Below are positions 52,838 to 64,000 of a DNA stretch of 64,000 nt, one piece after another. This stretch comes from Torymus aiolomorphi. Its lineage: Eukaryota; Arthropoda; Insecta; Hymenoptera; Torymidae. Location: the NCBI GenBank assembly GCA_036365515.1, contig CM070875.1, forward strand, positions 94,737,128 through 94,801,127, written 5' to 3'. The notes under the pieces are model-generated. The model ran no database searches. It saw only the letters and a list, made by a program, of their open reading frames with translations, and had not been told where the DNA came from. Both the position numbers and the translations under genes were made by a program. Positions within the stretch are counted from its first letter, which is position 1, and every line of letters begins with the position of its first letter.

Positions 52838-53448
52838 CGACGATTTACAGTTCAAGGAGTAAGACATGGTCATTTTCATATAAATATTCATATGTTTAAA
52901 GATCAGATAAAATATATAAATGGGTTGCTTCTATTAATTAATATTAACTAATATTAACTACTGATCCGTGAATCTATCACTCTGTTTTTTAATAGAAAGT
53001 GCAAACCAGCCTGAAAGTATCATATGAGATCTCATATGTAATCCCATAATATATAAAATTGCAGATGACATCACATATGAGATCTGATACGAGATATGCG
53101 ATGCCTGAAATTCTCATATGAGATCTTATATGATATTTTCACGCGGGAAAAGAATACACAATAGGTTGCTTATAAAACGGTTAGTAAAATGTAAAGTACT
53201 TTTAAGTAGACTATAAATTTATATGAATTTTTTATTTTATTCTCGTTTAAAAAGGACGGACACAACGAAAAATATTGTGGGTAATAAAAGTAAATCATAA
53301 TTCTGCACATATAGGGATGTTGTACTTAACGGTACCAATTAAAAATTAAAGCCAATGTAATTATTTATAGTAGACTTATAGATATATATATTGTTAATGA
53401 ATTTATGCAAAAATGTTGTATTCTATATTTAAGTAGCCCACCGGTAAA
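52838..53448. other. Spacer of the large inverted repeat
   Basis: No gene. It contains three AGATCT-centred palindromes at 53021-53038 (perfect CATATGAGATCTCATATG), about 53073-53090 and about 53113-53132. Confidence 0.6.
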
Positions 53449-54790
53449 CTGCAAATCGTCGGGCCCGCCAAGCATGTATGGGAGATCGGAGGACCACCCC
53501 TGCTAGAGCAGCTCTAGACTTCTCTTTTCCTTCCAAGGTGCGTAATATTATAGAAAGTTCAAAATTGAGAAAGAATAATGAAAAATAGTGATGTGTTTGT
53601 AACTATGTAATTTTTTTATATAGGCTTTGACTTTTCGTAAATATCTGAAAAAATTCTTATGAATTTTAGAAATAAATAGAAGGCATTATAATTATATAAT
53701 TAAAATAATTTTCGCCCACACGGGCGTAAAGTGCGTAGGTTCTATAAAGTTTTGTAAGAGTATGTGAGCTATTGGGCCTCTTGGGCGTTAAGTAGTATTT
53801 TATGCCCGTTGGCTAAATAATTTTGAAGTGACAACGTGGGCGTAAAATGTAATTTTACACGCGAGATACGAAAAGTTCTATTATGTCAGTCAAGTTAATT
53901 TATGGCCGGTACTTGACTACAATTAATTGATTTCAGTACTTTTTTGTGTTTAATTTGTATAGCTCAGAAAGATGAACAAATTTAAATAAATTTCTGAGAA
54001 CAGTCATACAGTAGTTTCCGAGAGTTGTTTGCATATTATTTGACTATCGATAATTGATTTCACAACTTTCGTTTGTTTGATTTGCAGTGAACAATTTGAA
54101 TGTACCTACTTACATATAATTTTTTCAGCATACAATGACTCAAAGAATTAAGAGACTTTTTCATTTTCGTATTTATTTGATTTCTTTTACAAAATCATAA
54201 ATATTACTATTGTACAGATTATTTGTACAGTCATGAAAAAAATTATTACCATTTGTAGAGAGTGCTTATTTAATAGATGAGATTCGAAGAAATAAAAGAA
54301 CTAGACAAATTGTGTTGTTTTTGATAGATTATCCAGAAGAAACGTCTATACTTGCCTTATTTTATACTTTCGTAGAAAGTTTTATATTATGTAAAATACT
54401 TTATGTCCGTTGGCTGAATTATTTTGAAGTTACAACGTGGGCGTAAAATGTAATTTTACACGCGAGGTACAAAAAGTTCTTATGGCCGAGACTTGACTAC
54501 TATTAATTGATTTCAGAACTTTCTTGTGTTTCATTCGTATAGAAGAATGAAGAAATTTGAATACATATTTCTGAGAACATAGTCATACAGTTTTTCGGAG
54601 AATGGTTTGTATTACTTGACTATCGATAATTGATTTCATAACTTTCGTTTGTCTGATTTGCAGTGAACAATGTGAATGAACTTACATATAATTTGTTGAG
54701 CATACATTGACTCAATGAAGTAAAAGACTTTTTTACTAGTATTTATTTGACTTCTTTTAAAAAATCATAAATATTATTTTATAGATTATC
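53449..54790 (-). repeat. Right arm of the large inverted repeat
   Basis: Reverse complement of the pieces of the left arm (52531 back to 47236), largely free of the insertions found there, so it serves as the pre-insertion reference. It has about 130 bases near 53750-53880 with no left-arm partner, where the left arm carries the foldback. Confidence 0.88.
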
Positions 54791-55690
54791 AAGTATTCTT
54801 TGAGAAATCGCGATTCGAAAATTTTTTTTAAAAATTTTTAACCACAAATATCTTTTTTCATAATGGACCGATTTTTTTGGGCAACGAACTCGATCTGAAG
54901 ATATATAAAAGCTACATCTGTGCCAAATTTCAGGACGATTGAATAATTTTTGCTCTTGTTATCGTGCGACAATTAAAACGCAAGTTTTTTCTAAAATGAT
55001 TTGTTTCTAAAAAACCAATGAAGATAATCTGTTGAAATTTGAACAACATATAGTCTTCAATGAGTGTAATTAGTGGTTAAAATTTCAAGTCGATAAATCA
55101 AGTATTCTCTTATAAAACGCCATTCGAAAATTTTTAAAAAAAATTTTTAATCTCAATTATCTTTTTTCGTAATGGACTGATTTTTTTGGGCAACGAACTC
55201 GATCTGAAGATATTTAAAAGTACATCTGTGCCAAATTTCAGGACGATTGGATAATATTTGCTCTAGTTATCGTGCAACAACAAAAACGCAAATTTTTTCT
55301 AAAATAATTTTTTTCTAAAAAACAAATGAAGATAATCTCCTGAAATTTTAACCAAATATAGTCTTCTATAAATTTAATAAGTGGCTAAAATTTTAAATCG
55401 ATAAATCAAGTATTCTTTGAGAAAACGCGATCCGAAAATTTTTAAAAAAAATTTTTAACCACAAATATCTTTTTTCGTAATGGACCGATTTTTTTGGGCA
55501 ACGAACTCGATCTGAAGATATATAAAAGCTATATCTGTGTCGAATTTCAAGACGATTGGATAATTTTTGCTCTAGTTATCGTGCGACAACGAAAACGAAA
55601 AATTTTTCTAAAATAATTCTTTTCTAAAAAACAAATGAAGATAATCTCTTGAAATTTTAACCAAATATAGTGTTCAATTAGTGTAATAAC
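54791..55690 (+). repeat. ~307-bp tandem repeat, three copies
   Basis: Copies begin ATCAAGTATTCT at about 54789, 55096 and 55403. Each contains GGGCAACGAACTCGATCTGA, TTTCAGGACGATTG-type and ATCGTGC.ACAAC motifs and a run of T/A. Related single copies occur inverted at about 48780-48960 and partially at 57040-57080. Confidence 0.88.
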
Positions 55691-55696
55691 TGATTC

Positions 55697-56139
55697 AGGG
55701 GGTCCGAAAGTCAATTAAAACTTCAAATTTCGCGCCACAATATAGCAGACGAAAAAATAGGTAATTTGCCTATAACAAATAGTAAAAACAATAATACGGA
55801 AAACCAGGACTGCATTGCCCTCCGTTACATTATTATCTATCATTTTACAAAGTTTGAAGTTTCTATATAAATATTTCGCTGAATGGCATTTGAATAATGT
55901 CTCAAAATCAAGTAATTCAAATGCCATTCAGCGAAATATTTATATAGAAACTGTAAACTTTGTAAAATGATAGATAATAATGTAACGGAGGGCAATGCAG
56001 CCCTGGTTTTCGGTAATATTGTTTTTACTATTTGTTATAGGCAAATTACCTATTGAAAAAATAGGTAATTAATAGGTATACGAAAAGTCTGCTATATTGT
56101 GGCGCGAAATTTGAAGTTTAATTTACTTTCGGAGCCCCT
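55697..56139. mobile_element. 443-bp foldback
   Basis: Outer arms GGGGGTCCGAAAGT and ACTTTCGGAGCCCC, continuing inward through CGCGCCACAATATAGCAGAC, CCTCCGTTACATTATTATC and AATGCCATTCAGCG-type blocks to a loop near 55910. It interrupts the 307-bp repeat family. No coding content beyond a palindrome-derived open frame. Confidence 0.9.
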
Positions 56140-56490
56140 TAAAATTTCAAGTTGATAAATAAAATATTTTTTGAGAAATTAATTTATGGATTATAAAGTT
56201 TTCCTTAATAACAAATAACAGAGTGAAGATATTTTAAATTTTAAAAAAGGAAAATATAGGTAATTTAAATACCTTTCGAGAAAAGTTTATTATATTATGT
56301 AATAATGGCTGTAAGATATGAAAAAATAAAAAAAAAACTCAAAATTCAAAATCGTTTTTTGGTTATAAAACAAAAGAAAATCAATAAAAACTCAAATCCA
56401 TCAGGGTACCTTTCTTTTCCCGCGAGACGAAGAGAATAAGCTTTACTCGACGAAAATCAGTTGATTCGTTTCGGAGATATAAAGAGTTTA

Positions 56491-56495
<5 letters not shown>

Positions 56496-56533
<38 letters not shown>

Positions 56534-56543
56534 GCGCGCGCAT

Positions 56544-56570
<27 letters not shown>
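56496..56570. repeat. (CA)n microsatellite
   Basis: CA repeats with an internal CGCG patch, the inverted counterpart of the GT/GTGC tract at 48355-48434 in similar flanks. Confidence 0.93.
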
Positions 56571-56574
<4 letters not shown>

Positions 56575-57082
56575 CATAAATTATCAAAATCAACTAATAT
56601 ACACATATATCGCTTTAAAACATCTTTTTGAACATTTTTTTTTCGAAAATTTTTTTCACCGTTCCAAAGCTTCCTCTATGAGGAAGCAAAAATTATTCGA
56701 ACCAAAAATAACGAAATCGGTAAGTTATAAAAACTGTTATTTGATAGCTATAAGAATCTTCAATAGTTTACCGAATGATTTTAGGATGCTGCAGAACTAC
56801 AATTAAGAAAAAGTTAAAAATCTGGATTGTTAAAAATATATATTAATGTTACATGTTTTCAAAATTATATATTAACGCTAATTATGTCTCAAATGGATTT
56901 ATGAACAAATGTTTATTTAGTTCTTAAGGTTTTTCTTAGTTTGTAAGTATGAGTATGTAAGTTTTTTGGACCAGGCCTATGCTCAGGTAATATCATTTAC
57001 CTACATAGGATTTACCTTGTAAATTACTGGTTTTGAAATAAATAAAATTTGCGTTTTCGTTGACGCACGATAACAAGAGAAA

Positions 57083-57345
57083 CTAGGGGGCTGTGCCCCC
57101 CTGCGTGCCTTCGGCACGCCAACCACCCCGCCCCCACATACACTTGCTCCTCGCTTCGCTCGTCGCCTCCCCCCTCCCTATTTAAAAACTTCGTTTTTAC
57201 ATAAATAGGCACGACCGCAATACTCAGGAGAACCTTATAATTTTCCAATTGTGAAATTTGTATCATTTTGTTTTCATAATTTGTATTATAGATATAAATA
57301 TAGTTGTAGTAAATCTTGAATAAAAATAAGTATGCGTATACTTTC
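57083..57345 (-). mobile_element. Possible third Helitron 3' end (minus strand)
   Basis: On the minus strand a hairpin GCGTGCC-GAA-GGCACGC (57119-57103) is followed by a GGGGGGCAC...GCCCCCTAG hairpin and CTAG at 57083-57086, then TT, with target-like flanking sequence of the 307-bp repeat family beyond. This fits a Helitron 3' terminus. I cannot place the 5' TC end; the right boundary is a guess. Confidence 0.4.
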
Positions 57346-57641
57346 ACACAGTTCTTTCTTGCTTATGTATGTTTGGGCACTCAAAATCGATTTTACGGAA
57401 TTAGACCATTACAACTAAAAACGATAATAATGCGTGCTCGACTCTCGCGACGTGGACTCATCTTGAAAAACGCATGACGAAAAACTACTGTAGAATTTTG
57501 GGCGCACACTACAACTTTTACATTTACCATACTTGTGTAGTATATAAGTTAAATACTGTTGAATAATATGAGAACGAGCATTTATCTGTATTTAGGGAAA
57601 AATCGTTTTTATTATTATAGTTCTAGCTCACCAAGAATTGA

Positions 57642-60067
57642 TCCCCTATAGCACTGAATATTTGAGGAATATTCTCTCGCTATTCATTTCTCATTTTCGC
57701 AATTTTCGCTAATATTCCCTCAACGTTAATAAACATGGAAAAAACCCATAGGGAATATTCCTGCAAACCTTGATGACCGTTTTTCCATTCCTTTTCTAAA
57801 ATGATCAGGTAGGTCACCTATTATTGTAATATTGCAGCAATATTCGTACAAGATTAATTAATACTAGACGAATATATAATTATGTTTCACCAATATTTCC
57901 TCGATTAAGGGGTTATATCTGGTTGGAGCTCAAAAAAAAAGGCCTTTTTTCATATTTTTTTTGAGCTCGTTTTTAAATTAGCATAAATAAATAATATATG
58001 AATCGGTTAAGCAACTCTTTTTTGGGAATATAAAAAAATTTTTTTATTGGTGAAAATTTACAAAATGGCGGCTATTTGTCAATAAATGTAAAGCAGTATT
58101 TGAAAAAGTATCTCTGCGGCACGCAGTAGAAGTCCTCTGGATCACCATCTGGAACAATAAAAAAATTTTTTTCATATATACATGAGTTTTGCGGTTGAAG
58201 TACACACGATTATATTTTTAGGAATTTTTTTCGCAAAATGGCGGTTGTTCAAACAAAAAGTTGCGTTTTCGACGAAAAAAATCGACTTAAATTGTTTATA
58301 ACTTTTTTAATTGTTTATCGATCGTTGAAATCGTGTGTACTTAAACAGATAATCTAATGAAGAAGCTACAGTTAAAATTTCAAATCAATCGGATGAAAAC
58401 TCATCGAGTTTTACTGCGTGCCGATTTTGAAAACTTGGTTTTGAGATAAACGCACTTGAAATTTGAAAACTTTATAATTTTGTGAAATCGTAATGAGGGC
58501 CGTAATAATTCTTTTACCTTTACTCTGCTATCCCAGCACCATATAATTGTCCTTCTAAGGTCGTATTTTCGTCCTCCAGCTTTTTTCTCGCCGAAATATA
58601 TATAAGCATATATATGACCGTGAGATTCAAAAATGCACCGTCAACGAAATAGACGAAATTTCTTCATTTTTCACCTCAGAATTGCTTTGGAAAAATTGAT
58701 TTTTAAAATTTGTCTGAGTTTCTTTCATGTTTGGACATTATTGATCATAAATCTAGGGATGTTTTACCATACTTTAAGCCAATAAAAAAAAATGGAAAAA
58801 AAAAAATTCCAACCAGATATAACCCCTTAAGCAGTATTGCAGCAATATTCGTACAAGATTCATCCACACGAGAGGAGCATTCAATATATTCCCCTATAAC
58901 AATCAATATTGGAGCAATATTGCTTCAATGTTGCTTCGATATATTCGCCAATGTTCCCTTAAGGGGGCCAGTCTGAGTTAAAGCGTCGAAAAATAGATTT
59001 TAGTATAATTAGTCAGGTAATTATTTTTTCAAATCTATATAAAAAAACAACTTTATACCTCAAAAATATACATAAAATACAACATTTTAGCACCTCTCTG
59101 GCTCTAATAGTTTGATTTATAAGTGTGTAATATAACCATAGGATTGAAGTATCAATTTTTGTACATCATCACATGTCATACAGCGCTGCTCTGGAACGCT
59201 TTTACCAAAATGAATGAGAGAGTGGGGAAAATCTTGTATATATATATATTTACACAAAATGAACGGAGCAGATTTTTGAAAAATTTTAGTTCTTCCATTA
59301 ATATACATCTTTGAATAATTTTTTAATGATTTTTGAATGATTTTTCCAATTTTTTCACATAATTCTATATGTAAAAATTAATTGGGTGTCTATTTTCAAA
59401 ATCTGCTCCGTTCATTTTGTGTAAATATATATAAACAAGATTTTCCCCATTCTCTCATACATTTTGGTCAAAGCATTCCAGAGCAGTACTGTGAGACATG
59501 AGATGATATACAAAAATTGATACTTCAGTCCAGTGGTTATATTACACACTTATAAATCAAAATAAAAGAGCCAGGGAGGTGCTAAAATATTGTTTTTTAT
59601 GTATATTTTTGAGGTATAAAATTGTTTTTTTATATAGATTTGAAAAAATAATTACCTGACTAATTATACTAAAATCTATTTTTTCAGGCTTTAACTCAAC
59701 TGAAGCAATATTGCTCCAATATTGATTGTTATAAGGGAACATATATATTGAATGTTCCTCTTGTGTCGATGAATCTTGTACGAATATTGCTGCAATACTG
59801 CTTAATCGACGAAATATTGGTGAAACTTAATTATACATTCGTCTAGTATTAATTAATCTTGTACGAATATTGCTGCAATATTACAATAATAGGTAGCCTA
59901 CCTGACCATTTTAGAAAAGGAATGGGAAAACGGTCATCAAGGTTTGCAGGAATATTCCCAAAGGGTTTCTTCCATGTTTATTAACGTTGAGGGAATATTA
60001 GCGAAAATTGCGAAAATGGGAAATGAATATTGAGGGAATATTCCTCAAATATTCAGTGCTGTAGGGA
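57642..60067. mobile_element. 2.4-kb foldback with a nested TTAA element
   Basis: Outer arms start TCCCCTATAGCACTGAATAT and end with its near reverse complement. The left arm is 57642-57908 plus 58827-59340, the right arm about 59370-60067, folding at about 59350. Motifs such as CGTACAAGATTAATTAATAC and AAAATGAACGGAGCAGATTT recur inverted. GCAATATTGC-type self-complementary motifs are repeated. No protein is encoded; open frames at 59117-59314 are mirror images. Confidence 0.88.
57909..58826. mobile_element. 918-bp element with TTAA target duplication
   Basis: TTAA at 57905-57908 and 58827-58830 bracket termini GGGGTTATATCTGGTTGGA and its reverse complement. The opposite arm of the surrounding foldback (about 59800) carries a single TTAA at the same point, proving insertion. 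TTAA targets are used by piggyBac and Kolobok transposases, so it is probably a non-autonomous member of one of these. No transposase frame. Confidence 0.88.
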
Positions 60068-60640
60068 ATTGTACATAAAAATTTTAAATGGAAGAAAGTT
60101 TTGTTTGAATGTTATTTACAACTTCTGTATTTAACATTTTTGTATAAAGTCAAATCCTGTAGAGTAATAGCCAAATATCGGCATTTTTTGGTACATTTAA
60201 GCATATAAAATCGTTTTTAAGGGTTTATTTAATCAGAATTTGATTGTACAAAAAAAAAAACATTGTACAAAATTAATACAAAACAAATACTAGGTATGGT
60301 AAACTTAATTCAATTTTAACGAAAAGTGGACGCTAGCCACTCCCGCGACGCGTTACTTGAAATATTAACTATAAGGAAAACAAAACAATTTTCGCGGGTA
60401 TTCCTAACTACACGATGTATATAATTTCAATTACGAAAAATACTTGCGGATTGCGGCGCACACACATACACTAACACGACGAAAGGGAGAGGAGCAGAAG
60501 GAGAAGGTCCAGCACTAAAGCTAAAGCGGCATTCTCGGCCACACCACAGCAATCTAGATATTCTTTTCTGCCTTCGTATCTTGACGTTAGCGCCAGAAGC
60601 ATCAGCGGGCAGCGGCCGCGCGAAGTAAGTACCTATATAT
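60068..60640. other. No recognisable gene
   Basis: AT-rich at first, then GC-richer towards 60640. I see no frame, terminus or RNA gene that can be defended. Confidence 0.5.
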
Positions 60641-62305
60641 TGTTATGACCCGAGTCAGGGTCTGAGAACAGAAGGGCGCTTATGCAATGGTCGCCGGGTT
60701 GACCAATTAGAATATGGGAACGTTGCTCAATTAAGCGCTAAAGCGCACAGAGTTGCGGGTAAATTGAAATAAACACTCACGAGAAGATTTAAAGTTAATG
60801 ATCTAATTTATTGAAATAACTTGTAATTGAAATTAATAACGTTAATAATTTACAATAGTTCGTTTTAACGTGTTTGTGACTCTATATAAACTTAATCCGA
60901 CAATAAGATAGAGCCAAATTACGCGCACTGATGCAATAGTGTTACAAAGCTTAGAGTCTTTGATAACTTTCGACTAAATCTCAACGGCGCAACGTACACG
61001 GTGACAAGGACTAGACTAATTGAAGTCCAGCAGAGTACCAAGCTAGTTGGTAACGACCCAGGTCTAGAGCTACGAAGCGTCTCATGTGCTCGCTAGCGAC
61101 TGACTCTGGCGGCCCGGGGTTCTTCTTTTATATCCTTGACGCGGACCCTGAGCCGTTGACGAGAGGGTATGGGAGGAACCAGTTCCTCTAGTGGCGAAAA
61201 GCTGAATCCTCTTGAAGTCGGTTTCGAGGCCTATAGGTGTCTAGAAGGGCCGAGAGTTTTCCTCTTTTCTCTCAATCACGGGCGAGCTTCGTGGTGGGGG
61301 AACATCTGCGGATGCTCAAAACCTGGCCGAAAATCCCCTCTCGATTTGCGGCGCTTGTGCCTGCCTCCTGATGGTTCTCCTCCGTAGACCGTTGCGCTCT
61401 GTGACGTAGTAGCCCCAGGTTGGTAGTGGAGACAGTATGGTGTAGAGGATGTAGGACGCCAAGTTGCCTCAGAGGCCTACCCCACTCTGAAGTAGAGAGA
61501 GAGAGCGGCGGTGGAGGGACCTCAGACCTGAAAATAGGGTCGAGAGCGCCGAGCGAAGAATGACGGTTGATGGCGGAGGGGGTACTGATCTCTGATTGGC
61601 CGCTCCTCTCTGAAGGCCCGTTTGCCACGTAGCTTCTTGAGTTGGTTGCGTCATGACCCACATGCTGATGCAACATGCAACGTTGCCCACTGAATTGCTA
61701 GGGTTGGTTACTGCTGGTGACTCATAGCTCGATCCTCGCCGTACTCAACCGTCTTGCATTCTAGAGGCCCTCTGCTAATGGCCCTTCTCGGAATTGTTGA
61801 CCTCGAGGAGGTTATTTATGTTCATGCTGCCCTTTTAACCGTCGCTGCATTCCTTCTTGTCGGGGAGCCGTTATTGATTTCCATCCTCGATGAAATCTAT
61901 ACGGGGTCCTGAAAACAGAGCTTTACCCTACCTGAGCGAGCTTTTCCCTAATTATTATTGTTATTACTATTAGTTTCGAGTATTGATGACGTAATTATCA
62001 TTTATTATTGAAATAGTTATTAATTTAATAGCAGATTATTACCGATTGTTTAATTGTTATTGCTAATCTCAATTTGTTTGTTACGCGTTGACCTTGCTAT
62101 TGATTGTATTATACGGGCGTAATTATTATTTGGTAAAGGTAATTAATTAATTATCGTTTGTCTTTATTTTAATCGGACTAATATTAATAATTGACTTAAT
62201 TATTGTTTACGGGAATACGGTTATGAATTCCGTATATTCTCAAAGGTTATTGTAGAAGGACCCAAAATACTGCGCCACTCGTTCATGCGAACGCACTTCA
62301 TAACA
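60641..62305 (+). mobile_element. Probable solo LTR (TGTTATGA...TCATAACA), 1.67 kb
   Basis: Begins TGTTATGACC and ends ACTTCATAACA, giving 8-bp inverted termini with TG/CA ends. Its GC content exceeds that of the flanks and it has no coding frame. No primer site follows and no polypurine tract precedes, and the flanking pentamers (TATAT and GTTTC) do not match, so a solo LTR with decayed or absent duplication is the best reading; a chance pairing of termini is possible. Confidence 0.5.
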
Positions 62306-63236
62306 GTTTCCTTCTTCTTTTAAAACGCGAACCCATAGTTCGGGCTTTTATCAATTTTGAAATTCAAATTTTTCGCGTGCTTATGGAGCCGCTCGTCGCC
62401 CTTGCCGCGAGTCCGAGTAATGGAGCCACGTTCCGTGCCGGTCGGAAGAACCGCTCAGCATTCGTTGTCGGCTGCTAGCTGGCAAAACAATGGACATTTT
62501 CAGCTAGGAAAAGCAAAACGTTTGCAAGATTCCTACTTCTGGAACAGAAATCAGAATAACAGGAGGGTTTCAGCCAGGCCATTTATTAGTTTGTCAGATA
62601 AGTAAATGCCTATTATTTCTTCCCCTGACAGGCCAGGATACTTTGTGAAAAGTTTCATTGTTTATTTCCAGACCGGAGAGGAGGCAAGTGATTTCTAAGT
62701 TAGAGGGAATAACTGACTAATAATGGAAGGATGGCACTGGATTGACACAGCAGAACCTGTATATCCATGGAACTCATTACGGCTGCTTATTTTGACACAT
62801 AAGATTCCATCTTTACAAATATCGAATGCAGATTTCCAAACTTCAGAAGTCTGGTGAGTACACATGCACAAGGCCAACCGCTCAAAGGGAAGGAAACAAT
62901 AAAATATCTTGAAGATAATAGCTCCAAAAGGAAAAAGGTGAATGTAGGACTGATTTCAAGGGCAGATGTCGATGCAACTCTCTATTTATCAAGGCCTCAG
63001 CCTCAATCCATACATATAAGCGAAGTATAAATAAAAGAGGATAATTGCAATTATTGAGTCTCACCTTTTAATGAAAGATAGAAGAAGTAACACTTTTATT
63101 TATTATTAAAAGAAATACACAGGTACAATATTCAGAAGAACGTTGCTTTATTAAAAATATAAAAATATAAAAGGTACGAGTCCATTATTGGAAATCTATT
63201 ATGAATTTCAAATAGACTTAACAAATATTATCATTA
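62306..63236. other. No recognisable gene
   Basis: An 82-codon open frame at 62357-62605 has no recognisable content. The rest is AT-rich. Confidence 0.45.
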
Positions 63237-63953
63237 TCAATCGAATAAATAGTTTTTTTTTTGACGTGTTGAAATTATGTAGTCAGAATTCAAAATTTTA
63301 AATGTATAATAATAAAAAGAAATGACAATGAAAAAATGAAAATATCCAAAATGGTTAAATGCGGTTTGCAGGGGCAGTGACGCTATAATCATTCCTGCTC
63401 CTATTTCTCTCTGGTGCAGTATGTAGGTACAGCTGCACAAGGAACATGCAGCTACCGGAGACATTACGTGTGGATTGGCATCACATCTGCATATTGGTGC
63501 GTTGAGCGCAGTCAGAGGGCCAACCACATGGGTATGTTTAATGGCCCATCGCTCGCCAGTATCCTTGAAACAATCCAAACATCTCCAATCATCTTCTCCA
63601 GGGGAGATGTAATAAAATGCCTCTCAATGCCCAATATGCAGAGCGTTATGTTTGGTTGCCTTGGTCATAGTCCCCTCCAGCATTTTCTTGAGTTTTTTCA
63701 CCATTTTTGTATCCCTGGGGACTGGCGGAGTGCGGAAAGGGTGCTCCCCCTCTGGGGGCATGACGGTCACAGCCTTGGGTTTTACAATAAAAATTCTCTG
63801 CAAAGGGCGTCCAGAGGGTGAGTCAGACGGCCCCGGTACAACTTCCTCAGATTCGAGGTTGACCCATACCTCCGACTCAACATCCCTCTCGATCTCTATC
63901 TCGTCCTTTACCTCTATTTGGTCCTCTTCCTCCTTTATTTCTAAAGGGTCCAT
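63237..63953 (-). pseudogene. Unrecognised acidic/Cys-containing protein, in-frame TGA
   Basis: From the Met at 63953 (minus strand) the frame codes for an acidic N-terminus (MDPLEIKEEEDQIEVKDEIE), a Pro/Ser-rich part and a basic stretch (KMVKKLKKMLEG), then meets TGA at 63624-63626. The same frame continues to 63237 with CLDCFKDTG, CRCD and CSLCSC, which could bind zinc. I know no family with this order. The single TGA in otherwise coding-like sequence suggests a pseudogene or an allele with a nonsense change; a spliced gene with an exon boundary near the TGA is also possible. The upstream end lies close to the window edge. Confidence 0.45.
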
Positions 63954-64000
63954 TTCAGCTAAAAAGAGGGGTAGAAATAATGGAGGAATAATAAAAGGAA

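Noticed and set aside
63624..63626. TGA as a selenocysteine codon
   Set aside because: No SECIS-like structure could be recognised and the family is unknown; a nonsense change or exon boundary is simpler.

Overview
The window looks like animal, most likely insect (probably hymenopteran), chromosomal DNA. It is AT-rich, full of microsatellites, and has intron-containing fragments of animal genes (SLC17/VNUT-like transporter, KIAA0319-like PKD protein, IFT140) among insect-type transposons: an env-bearing Ty3/gypsy element, a copia element with the half-tRNA-Met-type primer site, Helitrons and long-TIR DNA transposons. The order is inferred from repeat style, not proven. No tRNA, rRNA or CRISPR array was seen, and no intact host gene can be defended.

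Layout. 0-1.5 kb: AT-rich flank with microsatellites. 1.56-7.0 kb: DNA transposon A, with ~0.57 kb TIRs and a decayed transposase. 7.8-8.9 kb: SLC17-like pseudogene segment bracketed by a 46-bp direct repeat. 8.87-11.8 kb, resuming at 25.47 kb: KIAA0319-like pseudogene, split by a 13.7 kb gypsy element (11.80-25.47 kb) and by a 0.42 kb perfect foldback in one intron. 25.7-26.5 kb: IFT140 3' pseudogene fragment. 28.5-30.0 kb: GC/GA-rich block with one candidate first exon. 30.58-34.58 kb: DNA transposon B, a cousin of A with a nearly complete transposase. 34.6-35.6 kb: a foldback packed with AGGTCA half-sites. 38.1-46.2 kb: a wrecked copia element. 47.2-54.8 kb: a large inverted repeat whose left arm holds two Helitrons, a foldback and a MITE, with the right arm acting as the empty-site reference. 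54.8-55.7 kb: ~307-bp tandem repeat. 55.7-56.1 and 57.6-60.1 kb: two more foldbacks. 60.6-62.3 kb: probable solo LTR. 63.2-63.95 kb: an unrecognised minus-strand reading frame.

The most notable object is the gypsy-type element. Besides gag, reverse transcriptase/RNase H and a D,D(35)E integrase, its Pol linker carries a segment that reads as a divergent macro domain (ADP-ribose-binding fold). Downstream lie an env with a furin-type site and two further reading frames, one with an RRM-like RNA-binding pattern. The env and RRM-like frames each sit just behind a strong 3' splice-site sequence, which suggests a complex-retrovirus-like, multiply spliced organisation. This copy carries several frameshifts and stops. 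Its LTRs are very similar to each other, so it may have been copied in an already defective state.

The three host-gene fragments keep introns and carry lesions, so they look like a decayed genomic block (duplication or degenerating locus), not processed retrocopies.
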